This document shows, piece by piece, positions 22,183 to 32,508 of a DNA stretch of 64,000 bases. The stretch covers positions 1,429,029 to 1,493,028 of the forward strand of contig CM076660.1 of the NCBI GenBank assembly GCA_038496675.1, written 5' to 3'. The notes under the pieces were generated by a model. The model had not been told where the DNA came from. It searched no databases and worked only from the letters and a program-made list of their open reading frames with translations. The first letter of the stretch is position 1, and every line of letters starts with the position of its first letter. A program made the position numbers and the translations under genes. The DNA comes from Rachycentron canadum (Eukaryota; Chordata; Actinopteri; Carangiformes; Rachycentridae).

Positions 22183-22505
22183 CCACATATAATTGGATTC
22201 TCCTTCTTTTTCTTCACTTCTCACCATCAGTCTCTCTCTAATTATCTGCCTCTCACTTTCTAACTTTCTACGTTTCACTTTGACTTTGGTCGCCTGTAAT
22301 CTTCCCGCTTTTCTTTTCGCTCTCTGCAGTTTTGTCTTGTCACCCCCCCCCCAACCTCCTTTATTCCCCCACCCCACTTCTTTATATCTCCGCTGCTCTA
22401 TTTCATTGTCGCTTTCAAGTTTTGTCTCTTTTATTTTCTGCCTTTTGAACTCCCCCCCCCCCCCCATGTTCTCTCGAGCCTCTCCCTTTCGTTCTCTCTC
22501 TGAAA
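22183..22505 (+). other. Pyrimidine-rich tract (~320 bp)
   Basis: The plus strand is overwhelmingly C and T for about 320 bases, with C runs at 22344-22352 and 22452-22465 and repeated TCTCTCT and CTTT words. Both strands stay open as low-complexity frames (a Ser/Leu/Pro-rich one and a Lys/Glu/Arg-rich one), which composition explains rather than coding. Such strand asymmetry can favour triplex (H-form) DNA. Confidence 0.8.
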
Positions 22506-23689
22506 CAATGACCATCCTTCACGAGCCGCTGGCGCTCGCACAGTCAAGTACTCGCGGTGGTGTGCTGATTACGCAACGCTCCCTCCCCTATCTGAAAACA
22601 CAGTCTGCTGCGCTTTAGAGCCACCAGTGCAGAATTTCAGTTTAAAACCACGTGGGAAAAAAAAAAAAAACAAAAAAAACTTTAGGCACTTTTTGTTAGT
22701 GTTCAGCAATCATGTTCCCCATGAGCTTGTCAATATAATTCCTCAGTAAATGATGAGCTTAAACAGCAGTCAGCAAAGTGGTCATTTTTCAATGCCTTGT
22801 TCCACGGCTCAATAATCATATATACATCATACAATCTATCAGCGACCTCCCCTCTGCCCTTAAACAAGGTGACTTATGTCTTGATTTACAACAATCAATA
22901 CCTCATCAGAATTATTCACCCCCTTTGACAAACAAATCAATGCATGTTCTTCGGCCCCGTGCCGACATCCGAGCGGCCTCTTAAGAGCTCACTGTAATTC
23001 AACAGTGCGAAAGAGGCCCACATTGCGAAAGACAGCTCCCTGGACTCACATTTAGCTCAACGCATTAAGTTGCACGTAATTAAGTTGAAGAAATAAAGGC
23101 AGGAAATGCTAAGAGGCAGGCGGCAGGTGAATGATAAGTAAAGCTTCATCTTTCACTCATGAGAAAATCGACTGTTCTCCGTGTTTTAATTTCACTTATT
23201 TGTGAATAAATTGTGGGTAGAGAGGACGACGGCTAGCGTACGCCCTCAGCACGCCTCGCTCCTCAACCCCCCCCACACAGTCGCAGTGTGTCAAACTCAC
23301 CCTTTTAATCAAGTATTTTCACCGAGAGCTGCTTTTAAACCACCCACTGCATCAATGTTAGCTCCGACTGAAACTAACAATAGCCTGCCCCATTAATCCT
23401 CTGCCTTTGGCCAGTTCTTCTCCTACTCGAAGGATTACAGTTTTTAAAGACATCAATGGTTGCCTTTAGGCATCCATGTTGTCAAGGACATAGTAGCACC
23501 ATATATGATTATTGCAGGTGATGACTGACAGTTTGATAGACTCTTTCCTTTTGTTGTGTGTTATTCCCATCCTTTTTTTTGACAGGTGACCTCCTTGTTT
23601 TCAACAAATACCCATCGTACTGGTGTACACATTTAAACAAAGTGTATCATTATGAAGTAAATGCCAATTACACATTCTGATGACTACAG
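22506..23689. other. Single-copy DNA, no gene recognised
   Basis: A-rich tract at about 22658-22680. The block 22970-23220 (CATTAAGTTGCACGTAATTAAGTTG, AATTTCACTTATTTGTGAATAAATTG) is non-repetitive, rich in TAAT-type homeodomain core words, and lacks coding frames. It is a reasonable candidate for a conserved non-coding element but unproven. Confidence 0.45.
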
Positions 23690-24150
23690 AATAATGACAC
23701 TATCAGCGTTTAGATTGGTGGCGTTTGTAATTTGGTTGTCAGCCATCTTGTTTTTTTGAAACCAGAAGAAACCATATTTGGAGGAGAAGGTGGGGCTGAG
23801 GAGTCCGATGTGCTCTGTACTCTATCCTGATTGTCAGACAGGTCGCATTTTCTGGTCTGTCAATCACACAGTAGCCACGCCCCTAATGCATACCCTGCTT
23901 TATGTTCTACTTTCCTCTAAATGGAACTTGAAACTAGAGACTGAGACCATAAACTCGTAAGGGAAATGTTTACTGAGCTAATAAATCCATGGAGAAGTAG
24001 GAACATTTTCCCATAGACATCAATACAATCTGACTCACAACCATTGGAGCCACCTCTTGATGGTCATTAAATACAATGCAGGTTTAAGGTACTCAAGCAC
24101 TGGCTTCACTTTACAGCCACTACTACTACTTTTATCTACAGTTCATGGTT
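23690..24150 (-). mobile_element. Family B dispersed repeat, copy B5
   Basis: Same two-half structure as B4 (CCATCTTGTTTTTTTGAAACC, ATATTTGGAGGAGAAGGTGG, TGTACTCTATCCTGATTG, CACACAGTAGCCACGCCC, GAAACTAGAGACTGAGACC, CCCATAGACATCAATACAAT). About 2 kb from B4 and in the same orientation. Confidence 0.85.
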
Positions 24151-25804
24151 TCCACCAGGCAGGTGAAAAATAAAGGCTTGATTTATGGGACAAAGGACTC
24201 AAGCTACTGCACAACCGAAACAGAAATAGCGCTTTTCTGTCCCCTGTAGTTATTAGTAGCTTTCCCCAGGTAGTCCAAATGGCAGAAGGAACAACAGGAG
24301 CAAATGTGGAAACTCTACATGTCAAAATGTAGTACTCGAAAAAGGCAAAGGCAGAAAGTGATGGAAATCGAGGTAAAACACGACCATTTACTTGAGGGAG
24401 AGAGCCATCGTCAGACTGGGACAAAAATTCAGCCCTGAACGAATCTGCTGGGACGTGAGAGAGGGCTGGTAAAGAGCCTGACAGGCATAGTAAAAACTTT
24501 ATGGATTTGTTTACCACCGGTCTACCGGTGCAGCGGCCCACCAGGATTAGTCCATGTTGTCCCCGTGGCCAGTCTGAGTACAGCGAGAGCTCCAAAGCAC
24601 AATTCAGCTGCCATTATTTCTACTAAATCTGCATTTATCATGGCGGCTGGAGTTTCTTAAGGTAGTTTCTTCCGTCGAACTAGCCCGGCTCATAGCTGTA
24701 GCTATGTTGCTAATGCTACCGCAAGCAGCCAGAGTCATTCATTGTTCCTGGCCATTTTGAAATGAATATTAGTGAATGTCATATTCCGTAACAATAATAC
24801 CACTTAGAAATGCTGGGGCGGGAGCAGGGGAGTTGTCTATTGACACTTCAGCTAATACTAAAAAGGATAAGGTAAATGACTCTAAACATCATTAACCTTA
24901 AAAATGAAGTACCTCTATTTTTGCAGGGTTCATAATGAAATGTTGATGAAGTCCATTTTACCTCAGGAAAGCAACATCAGCAGCTGCCAAATATCTGGTC
25001 GGAGGCTGACTCATAAATTATCAATGCAGGTGCAGGTGTGCTGGTGCAAAACACTCAGCACGGGGTGGGGGGTAGGGAGGGGGGTAGATCTACCCACACA
25101 CACACTGAACCATCTTCTGAGTAATTTTATAATTAAAGGTGGATTCCTCAACCTGCAGTTTCATTCTTGAGTAGGATGATTGTTGATGGTGCTTATGCTA
25201 AAGTATTTCGGAGAAAAGCTGACCTGCTACTTGTGTCAATGAAGTGTTGAAGGTTCTCCCACTTCCTGTTAAGATTCATTGTACTTTGTGGCTCTGACTC
25301 TAACTTGCATACAACCAGACCCTTCAGCCTTTCACAATAACTTTTCATTTGTTTTCTGAGCATCATTTTATGTCGAATTTACCCCGTCTCAGGAGACAGT
25401 GGAGAAATGTTTTCACGTTTACTCATTTGTCACGTTCTTTTGTCCAAAGTGAGGGGCAGCACAAAAGCTTTAGTGCAGATGGAGACCTTGGTGCAAGTAC
25501 TATTCAGTAAGTGCAAGAAAACCAGGTAAAGAATTGCAATGAAAGTGCATAGTAAGAGCACGGAAGAGAACAGCGAATGTCTTGTGTGCAGGGATGACGA
25601 TGCCAGGTGACATTTCTTGGGAGGAGGCAGTTGCGGAGGGGCAGCATACGGCTGCATGATTGACTTCAAGTAAATGACTGTGCAACTATCTCGGGATGCT
25701 AGGTTTCTCGACATCTAGTTGACCGTGATCTGATTCAAAAGGTTTCAGTGTGAAGAATACAGTATGTTCAAATGCAGTCATTTTAAACCTCCCTTGTATA
25801 AAGG
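24151..25804. other. Single-copy DNA with an unexplained 150-codon frame
   Basis: On the minus strand 24143-24595 is open for 150 codons, opening at TTG after an upstream stop, with no domain I recognise. The patch 24640-24770 (CATAGCTGTAGCTATG palindrome, GTTGCTAATGCTACC) looks repeat-like. No splice or promoter signals are convincing. Confidence 0.45.
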
Positions 25805-26089
25805 TAAATCTCCATGTTTTCTATAATTATAAAGCAGGTCTGGGTTCTATTTCAATGCTGTGAAAGTGACAAAGCACACAGCGTGTATTCAGAAACTGAG
25901 GCTTAAACGAGCTTCTGTAACTTTGTGATGTCACAAAACTGACTCACCCGAGCTCCAGAGAGAAGCCTGAGAGAGGAGATGTAAAACTACAGAGATGCTC
26001 CTTGGTTCTTAAAACCACAGATATATATTTTTATACATATCAACGCTTAAGATAAAACACTGTAAAACTGTAAAATTTGTGGCCTTTAA
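25805..26089 (-). mobile_element. Family A MITE-like element, copy A6
   Basis: Blocks ATAAAGCAGGTCTGGGTTCTAT, GCTGTGAAAGTGAC, CAGAAACTGAGGCTTAAAC, AACTTTGTGATGTCACAAAAC and CGAGCTCCAGAGAGAAGCC, ending GTGGCCTTTAA. Its right terminus is decayed and the middle section between core and GAGCTCCAGAG is deleted. Confidence 0.8.
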
Positions 26090-26275
26090 TGTAAATTTTC
26101 TGCATGTAAATAGTTGCTTTACCGAGAGGTAGGGACTGCTCTTCTGTTTTGAGTTTTACAGCTGATATAAATATGTATAACGTATAACGTCTGGGGACGG
26201 AACAAACACAATCGAGCTGTGGTAACAGGGGTACTTGTTTACTTAGTGCTACTGACAAAACAAAAAGATGTCAGG

Positions 26276-26564
26276 CAAGTTTTAAAAAGAGCCGTCAAGA
26301 CTTCTGCAACTTCTGTGATGTCACAACAAAGCAGTCACAGCCCTCGACCGTAGCCCAAGCTCGGCCCACCTGGACCCATCGTCCAGCCTCGCCTCGCCTT
26401 GTTTACCTAAAATCTGCTATATTTTTTTTTATCAGAAAACAGTCCCTGACCTGTTGTTAGAGCTCCACAGAGAAGCCTGAGAGAGTTAGATGTAAAACTT
26501 TTCTCGTGGATATCAGCCCTTTAAATAAAGAGCAGGATAAAGAGTAAAATATGGGAGCTCTAAA
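26276..26564 (-). mobile_element. Family A MITE-like element, copy A7
   Basis: Blocks TTTTAAAAAGAGCCGTCAAGACTTC, TTCTGTGATGTCACAAC, GGACCCATCGTCCAGC, CCTGACCTGTTGTTAGAGC, AGAGAAGCCTGAGAGAG, terminus AAAATATGGGAGCTCTAAA. It lies only ~190 bp from A6 in the same orientation. Confidence 0.82.
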
Positions 26565-27664
26565 TTCTGTTGAAACAATGGTTAAATGTAACCTGAACGT
26601 CCTGAGGGTTTCATTTGTAGCCAGTTTTATCATGGCCGTCTAGACGTGTTTTTACCTGCGAATACCTAAATTAGCACTTACTGAGAACTGTCAGTTGATC
26701 CGAGAACAGGTGGCAATTTTTCAAGAGTGCGACGGCTCACTTCACAGGGATTTACCACGTGGCCCCTGAGGAACCCATGAAAGCTGTGACGCGTAACAGA
26801 CCCCCCCCCCCCCCCTCCCTCCATGTGTATTCATTTGATGTGGCTCATTATTGAATCTATTTGCTCTACTTACATAATAAAAAAAAAGCCCATTGGCTCC
26901 CACGAGCACTTGGCCGCCTGTCTCTCCGCGCGGCTCCTCTCCTCCACGCCAAGTTTCGTAAACCTTCACATGGACCTCTGTGTTGGCTTTTGTTCTTCTT
27001 TACAAGACAAATCAATTCCTCAAAGGACTCAAACTCTTAAGTGAAATCAGTTCCAGGTTGCTAATGCAGGCTGTCAGTATTGCTCAGTGGCGGGGGGAGA
27101 TAAAGCTATTTATGGAGAAGGCAGGAGATTGGAGAGACTCGCTTCTCTTCCCCCGCCTGTCGCTCTCTGAGGTCCCGACACCGCCGTTTTTTATTTAGAA
27201 ACAGATTTGAGGGCACACACATAAAGACCTCAAGGTAAACACATTCAAGCTCCATCTGTCAGCGGGGAACATAATATCCATCCCATTTTCACTAGCAATT
27301 CATTTATTTTCTTTTATTTCACATTAAATATTCATGTCAAACTGAATTTCGCTGTTTGCTTTCTAATGTTTGGCTTCAAGCGTCCAGGTCTTGGTGGAAA
27401 TGTTGGCAAAATAAAAGTCCTGTCTCATGCGTTTGGCTGTCGGGCAGTACTCGTGTAAGCAGGAGTCCCTCATTTCGTCCTCCTGCTTCTCCCACGGCAG
27501 ACGACTCATTCTTGCAAATAATGTAGTAGATGTCCATTATTTATTTATTTTTTGAACTGACTTAATTGTCTTTTTGTTCAACTATAGCAGCTTCTTACAA
27601 CATTACAAAATATAGTGTGGTAAACACACACATCATTTCAGTCCCTTCTTGACTTTAATCATTT
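26565..27664. other. Single-copy DNA, no gene recognised
   Basis: C run of 15 at 26801-26815. The block 26820-27120 (CATTTGATGTGGCTCATTATTGAATC onward) is non-repetitive and GC-mixed without coding frames. Nothing else identified. Confidence 0.5.
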
Positions 27665-27689
27665 TCAATATGTCCCATGTTCCACCGGG

Positions 27690-27919
27690 TGTTCAGTTTT
27701 CCTTCAGATGAACAGTCAGCGAAACCAAATCTTGCATGGTTGGATTGTTGGGTCTAGGTGGGCGGGGCTTCGGGTATAGCTGAAGGCGGTGAATGCTCTG
27801 CTTTGTGACATCACAAAGTTCCAGAAGTTCTGATGGCTCGTTTTAAGGTTCCATTTTATAGTGCTCTATAATCAAAGACCAAATGGACTCGGACTATTAT
27901 GGGTTTATAGGACCTTTAA
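27690..27919 (+). mobile_element. Family A MITE-like element, copy A8
   Basis: ACCAAATCTTGCATGGTTGG, GGTGGGCGGGGC, CTTTGTGACATCACAAAGTTCCAG, GTGCTCTATAATCAAAGACC, terminus TTATAGGACCTTTAA. The left end is unclear; upstream AATATGTCCCATGTTCC (27668-27685) may be a decayed terminus. Confidence 0.83.
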
Positions 27920-28007
27920 GAAATACGGCGTGGGTAAATAGCTTTTTGTCTCAGAAGGTCAATGAAAAGTCAACCCTCTGTAGCTTGGAAAAAACAAATA
28001 TGACCAA

Positions 28008-28325
28008 ATAACACCTGATCTGAGGTTGTTACATTGGCTTCCAGTAAATTTAAGAGTAGATTTTTAAAATGTTAATGCTTGTTTTTAAGGCCCAACATGT
28101 TGTGGCACCTCTGCATCGCTCTGACTGACTTGTGAGCTGTGAACCAGCTACACCCCTCAGGTCATCTGGAACAGGCCGTCCGGTTATTCCCCAGGTCTCC
28201 ACGAAAACTGGTGAAACTGCCTTTAGCTTTTATGCTTCGAGCTGTTGGAACATGTCACCCATTCATATTAGGTGTGCTCCAATGCTGTTGCCCAAACTGA
28301 AAACATGCCATTTCATTTGATTTGG
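28008..28325 (+). mobile_element. CR1/L2-type LINE, reverse-transcriptase C-terminal relic
   Basis: The sequence follows the 3' end of a CR1/L2-clade LINE ORF2. TTACATTGGCTTCCAGTAAA encodes a frame-broken version of the LHWLPVK-type motif. Further on, the frame at 28132-28320 reads EPATPLRSSGTG, FSFYASSCWN and KLKT, matching the family pattern (RSLRSSGTG...AFSFYAPKLWNSLP...FKSRLKT). Stops and frameshifts interrupt the upstream half. It is a 5'-truncated dead copy, as is usual for LINEs, and no endonuclease or polymerase core is present here. Assignment rests on family knowledge plus the translated motifs. Confidence 0.8.
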
Positions 28326-28330
28326 CTGGT

Positions 28331-29841
28331 CTTAATTATCATTTCAGTCATTTTATTTTCATGTTACTTTCACACACACTCACCACACACACATTTAAAT
28401 AAATGAATAAATAACCATTATTATCATTATTTATATCCTCCTATATATCATGTATTAATCATGATATCCTATACAAATCAAGGTATTATCACTAGGGTTG
28501 TTGAGTCAGTAGAGTTAGTCAATAAGCTCCTGATAGAACAGCACACAGCAGTGGTGTAGATGAGACTAGAGTGGAATTAGATTTGTTCATATTTACATGT
28601 GGTAAATTATTTTCAGCATATAAATAAACAACAACAGTTGCATCCTTGCTTTTGTGGACTCTGCTTGACCCTTGACATCACAACAGCAGCCTGGATCAAT
28701 ACCTCTTTGAATAGTATCTCTTCATAAAGCTGCCGCCGTCTGCAGAGCCATTGCACTGGGTTACATTAGATCGTACAGGTGTTCATATTATTATGTCCAC
28801 TCTTTTTTTTTTTTTTTTTTTCCCAGGTGCTGGTTTCAAATAAATATTTCAGGAAGCAGGCAGCCGTGGAGAACTGTCATCTCAGTTTTCATTTCTCTGC
28901 TTCAGAACAAAGTGTTGACGGTAAATGTCGTACTGCAGATCCCAAGTGTTTCCTCTTCCTCTAAAAAAAAAAAAAATCAGTCAGATCCTGCGAGGACATG
29001 GGTGGATCCACACCCATGGTTGTACGGTCAGCACACAGCTTCGAAGCAGAGCCACAGACCTGCCCCCCACCGCCCCCCCACCCCCCCGATATTTTCCCCT
29101 GCTTCGTTTACGTGGCTTCACGCTGCCGGATATTTAAAGACATCAAGTGCATGTGAGGCCCTGACAATTAGTGTGGGGACTGTTGCTGGGTAATTAGTAG
29201 AAAGGAAGAGGGGGCCTTCAACCGCCCCCCCACTTTCATACAAACACACTATCCCACACATGCATCATATATGTGCACTCACAAACAGAGATTTACTGAG
29301 CAGTGCACTGCAGAGAGATACTTCAGGGCTGTGAGGAGATGTAATGTTGCTCTTGAGTCTAATTGGGCTGGAGAGTGGACAGAGACCAGACCACATAACA
29401 AGACGCACACATCCTCGTTCACACATATACATAAAGTACATAGACACTGTGGTGCCAGGGGAGAAGTGGAGGGAAAGGATGAAGATGGGAAAAAAAAGAA
29501 GGGAAGAATGGACGAACCAAAAAACAAAAAAAAAAAGCACAGATTGAAGGAAGTAAACTCACAATAAAGAGATGGTGTAGGAGGCATGTTCAGTGTAAAA
29601 AACCTTGTGACTCCATGATTTAAATTATTATGAAGCGTTTTTTCTCTCTGAAAGGCAGAAGATGAGAGTCAATGGACAAAAGACTGGAGCCCTGACCTAA
29701 ACAGGAAGTCAACTCTTTTTCACACAGACCGTAGATCTTTTTGCAATCCTGATGGTTTAGATAGAATGCATTTTTTGCCCCATGCATTTTTTGTTTCTGC
29801 CCCTCCCCCAGAGTCAGCAGATTTCTATAACAAGAAAAGAC
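28331..29841. other. Single-copy DNA, no gene recognised
   Basis: T run at 28803-28822, A run at 28963-28975, poly-C/CCCCCCACC patches near 29061-29090, and a purine-rich A/G tract at 29455-29535 whose frames translate as low complexity. No credible gene. Confidence 0.5.
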
Positions 29842-29845
29842 AAAG
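29842..29845. other. Target-site duplication, left copy
   Basis: AAAG directly before the solo LTR, repeated directly after it at 30485-30488. Confidence 0.7.
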
Positions 29846-30484
29846 TGTCACGGGGTGACTATGGGGGAACCCAAGTATGGGAGGAAAAGTTCCCAGGGGA
29901 GGACTTTTACCTGGTGCTCCAAGATGGCCGCCCCAGCTGCAATCAATACGCCAGTAATTAGGCGCTCGCTGACTTATCCATCAACTGGATGCGCTGCAGG
30001 TGTGCAGTGGCTGGACTGCGTGGCGATTGGGCCACCAGCTGTGTGGGTGTGTCTTTATATACCTACAGGTACTGGGTCCAAGAGGGGAGAGCGGAGACAG
30101 GAGAGCCGGTCGTGGCGGGGGACTGAGCGCTGGAGCTGTGCTGGAGCTGGGAGGAGCTGGGAGGAGCTGGGAGGAACTGGGAGGAACTGGGAGGAACTGG
30201 GAGGCACTGGGAGGAACTGGGGCAGGATCAGTACGACAGATTAAATATGGAGCCCTAAAGCAGAAACTAAGAGGAGCGGACTTGGCCATACAGATAGAGA
30301 CAAGGAGACCCGACTGCCCATACCCTTCAACCGCCCCCTCCCCTCCTCTGGACATAAAGCCTTTTAAACCCATTTTTGTATAAATGAAAAGCCTTATTTT
30401 TTTTCCTTTAACGCTGGTGTCGGTGTCTGGTTTGCCCCTCAGAGAAGCGCTTTAGGGTCACGCAGGCAGTTTCCGCTTACTACA
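29846..30484 (+). mobile_element. Solo LTR of an LTR retrotransposon
   Basis: 639 bp, starting TGTCACGGG and ending CTTACTACA, so TGT...ACA termini as in Gypsy/retrovirus-type LTRs, flanked by AAAG on both sides. A TATATA box is at 30056-30061. A 10-bp GAGGAACTGG minisatellite sits inside (30141-30220). No primer-binding site, polypurine tract or internal region flanks it, so it is the product of recombination between two LTRs. The frames open across the minisatellite are not coding. Superfamily is not determined; a 4-5 bp duplication fits Gypsy. Confidence 0.8.
30141..30220 (+). repeat. 10-bp minisatellite inside the solo LTR
   Basis: Eight units of GAGGAACTGG or close variants (GAGGAGCTGG twice, GAGGCACTGG once, first unit CTGGAGCTGG). 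The period is one DNA helical turn. It lies about 80-160 bases downstream of the LTR TATA box, in the expected transcribed part. Confidence 0.93.
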
Positions 30485-30488
30485 AAAG

Positions 30489-31258
30489 ATACAAATGCAA
30501 CTCGTGTCCCATCTGCGTACTTTCATGCATATATAAACATTTTTTATATCAATCTCATATAACCCTGTTTTTACTTTATAAAAACTGTTTGTCTAGATTG
30601 ATGATCTGTCGACGGAAGCTGACTTCAATCTTTTTTCTTTTCTTTACACTCGTAACATTAACTCCTGCTTCCACATTGGAACCGAACGCAGCTCTCCTGT
30701 GTCATATTCCTGTTTGTTGACCCGTCCGTCCACCTCCAACCTCCTCCCAACGTGGACTTTGTGGCTCTATAAGTTACGTTACTGCGCTTTTCCCTCCGCC
30801 CCTTGTCATCGTCACTACGACCACTAGATGTCGCCTGGCAACAAAACCTAACTATGAGGTCATAATAACCTGCTGACAGACGACCTGTGGGCCCGTTTCT
30901 TACCGGAGGAGAGTCTCCTTATGGAAATGTGTTTCGTTGTTTTCTCTCTTTGTACAAAAACATCTCAGTGGTGGATTTTTAGTTTATCAAAGGGAGAAAC
31001 ATCGGTGGAAGCAGCACAATATCCATCCATGGATGTGTCCATGCACACAGACACACAGACACACACACACAGACGCACATATCAAAATGTGTATACCAAG
31101 GCTAAACAAGGACAGGGAAGACTGTCATCAGACCACTAAAATGACTTGATTTGTTTAAGGTGCTGAGACGCTGGAGGACGCAGCAACTCGTCCTCTGGCT
31201 CCAAATCAACTTTCCTGACTTTTAGGTGACGTCCTCTGCGCTCTAATGTAGTTATGCA

Positions 31259-31321
<63 letters not shown>

Positions 31322-31829
31322 ATTGAAGTTTGTCCGGGGCTGGTTTTTAGTCTAAGTAATTCATGAGCGCTTGCTGAGGTGGAGGGGTGTCGTGGAGAGA
31401 AACGCCTCAGAGCTTCTTCTGGTCCCCTGCTGCATTACTCATCACTACACACCTCTTCCTTAAAATCCATTATTCATGTTTCTTTAGCAGCTGCAAGTGT
31501 CCGTCATCACGGCACCGGCCTCTGATTGGAGAGTTTGTTCTTGCTGACGCCGGATCAACACCTGCAGTCCCTCACTCCTCCTGCGTCTCCCTCCTTTCAA
31601 CCTCCATGGTTTCTTGTTTTGTCTTGTCTCACCTCCCCATCTTCCTCATCCTCTCTTTTTCACTTGTTTTATACCTCTCTCTCTATCTCGCTATCTCCTC
31701 CTCCAGCATGTTACCAATGCGTTGCGTTAGCTTTTAGATAATGGCAACCAGTCCTCCAGCCTGACATTTTTCTTTTCAACCCGTCGTGTCCCTACAATCT
31801 CAATTGTAATGATCAATTATAGACCGTTT
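30489..31829. other. Single-copy DNA, no gene recognised
   Basis: CA-rich patch at about 31038-31070, a very long GT array at 31261-31318, and a pyrimidine-rich stretch at 31560-31710. Frames in the latter are Ser/Leu-rich from composition. No gene structure. Confidence 0.5.
31261..31318. repeat. (GT)n microsatellite, 29 units
   Basis: Uninterrupted GT for 58 bases, the longest pure dinucleotide array outside the gap. Confidence 0.98.
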
Positions 31830-31945
31830 CCAGACAGTACACTACATATGGCCTGTACATATATTGGGTCAAATGCTTGAGTTAATTCTGGCCCAGCATT
31901 TCTGGTTCCACGGCCAAAGTCTGTCCCATGTACAGAATTTCTCTA
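31830..31945 (+). mobile_element. Possible family F fragment, copy F3
   Basis: CATATGGCCTGTACATATATTGGG, TCTGGCCCAGCATTTCTGG and GGCCAAAGTCTGTCCCATGTAC resemble the GGCCA/GGCCC-rich half of F1 and F2 but are too decayed to align by eye with confidence. Confidence 0.35.
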
Positions 31946-32249
31946 CAACATTTAATATTCATGAGTGACGAAGCTTTAGAGGAAAATAAATAAGATAATC
32001 TCAGCTAATGTGCTTCATTACGATTGTATTGTTGTGGGTTGATCAACACTAGCAAACAACTGTCAACACCTCATGATTCAAATCTTGTTAAATCCTTACT
32101 GGTGCTCATGAGTGTGTGAAATCAACCTTTTCCGTCTGAGTTGTTTAACGTATAACGTGTCCAAAAAAAAAATACAATGATATGAAAAAGGAGTGAGGCT
32201 TCTGAGAAGCTGCAGTAAATAATTGGTATTTTTGGCCACACTGGCAGAC

Positions 32250-32508
32250 AAACATTGATGTTCCTCACAGGATGAATTGTAATTACTTTGGTGACCCCTA
32301 AAATTATAATTTGTCCCAGAGTTTGGTTTATGAAGGAAAATACCTGCAAAACTAATGGCGCTCCTGTGAGCCTCAGTTCTACTTTGTATTTTATGCTAAT
32401 TAGCACATGTTAACACACTAAAAAGATGGTGGACACGGCAAACATTATATCTGCTTGTTAGCATAGTCACTGCGCGCATGTTAGCATTTATGGTACGGCC
32501 TCACAGTT
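32250..32508 (+). mobile_element. Family E dispersed repeat, copy E2
   Basis: TTCCTCACAGGATGAATTGTAATTAC, CTTTGGTGACCCC, CCTGCAAAACTAATGGCG, CTCAGTTCTACTTTGTATTTTATGCTAATTAGC, AGATGGTGGACACGGCAAACATTATA, CATGTTAGCATTTA and GGCCTCACAG follow the same order as E1. Confidence 0.75.

Noticed and set aside
22165..22618. Open frames on both strands in the pyrimidine tract
   Set aside because: Absence of stops follows from C/T-only composition; residues are Ser/Leu/Pro or Lys/Glu/Arg biased.
27780..27800. GAAGGCGGTGAATGC resembling the miR-124 core
   Set aside because: Lies inside family A copy A8; other copies show the same repeat block without the microRNA sequence or precursor fold.
29855..30383. 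Three overlapping frames of 127-130 codons, both strands
   Set aside because: They lie within the solo LTR and are prolonged by the 10-bp minisatellite, which has no stops in several frames.
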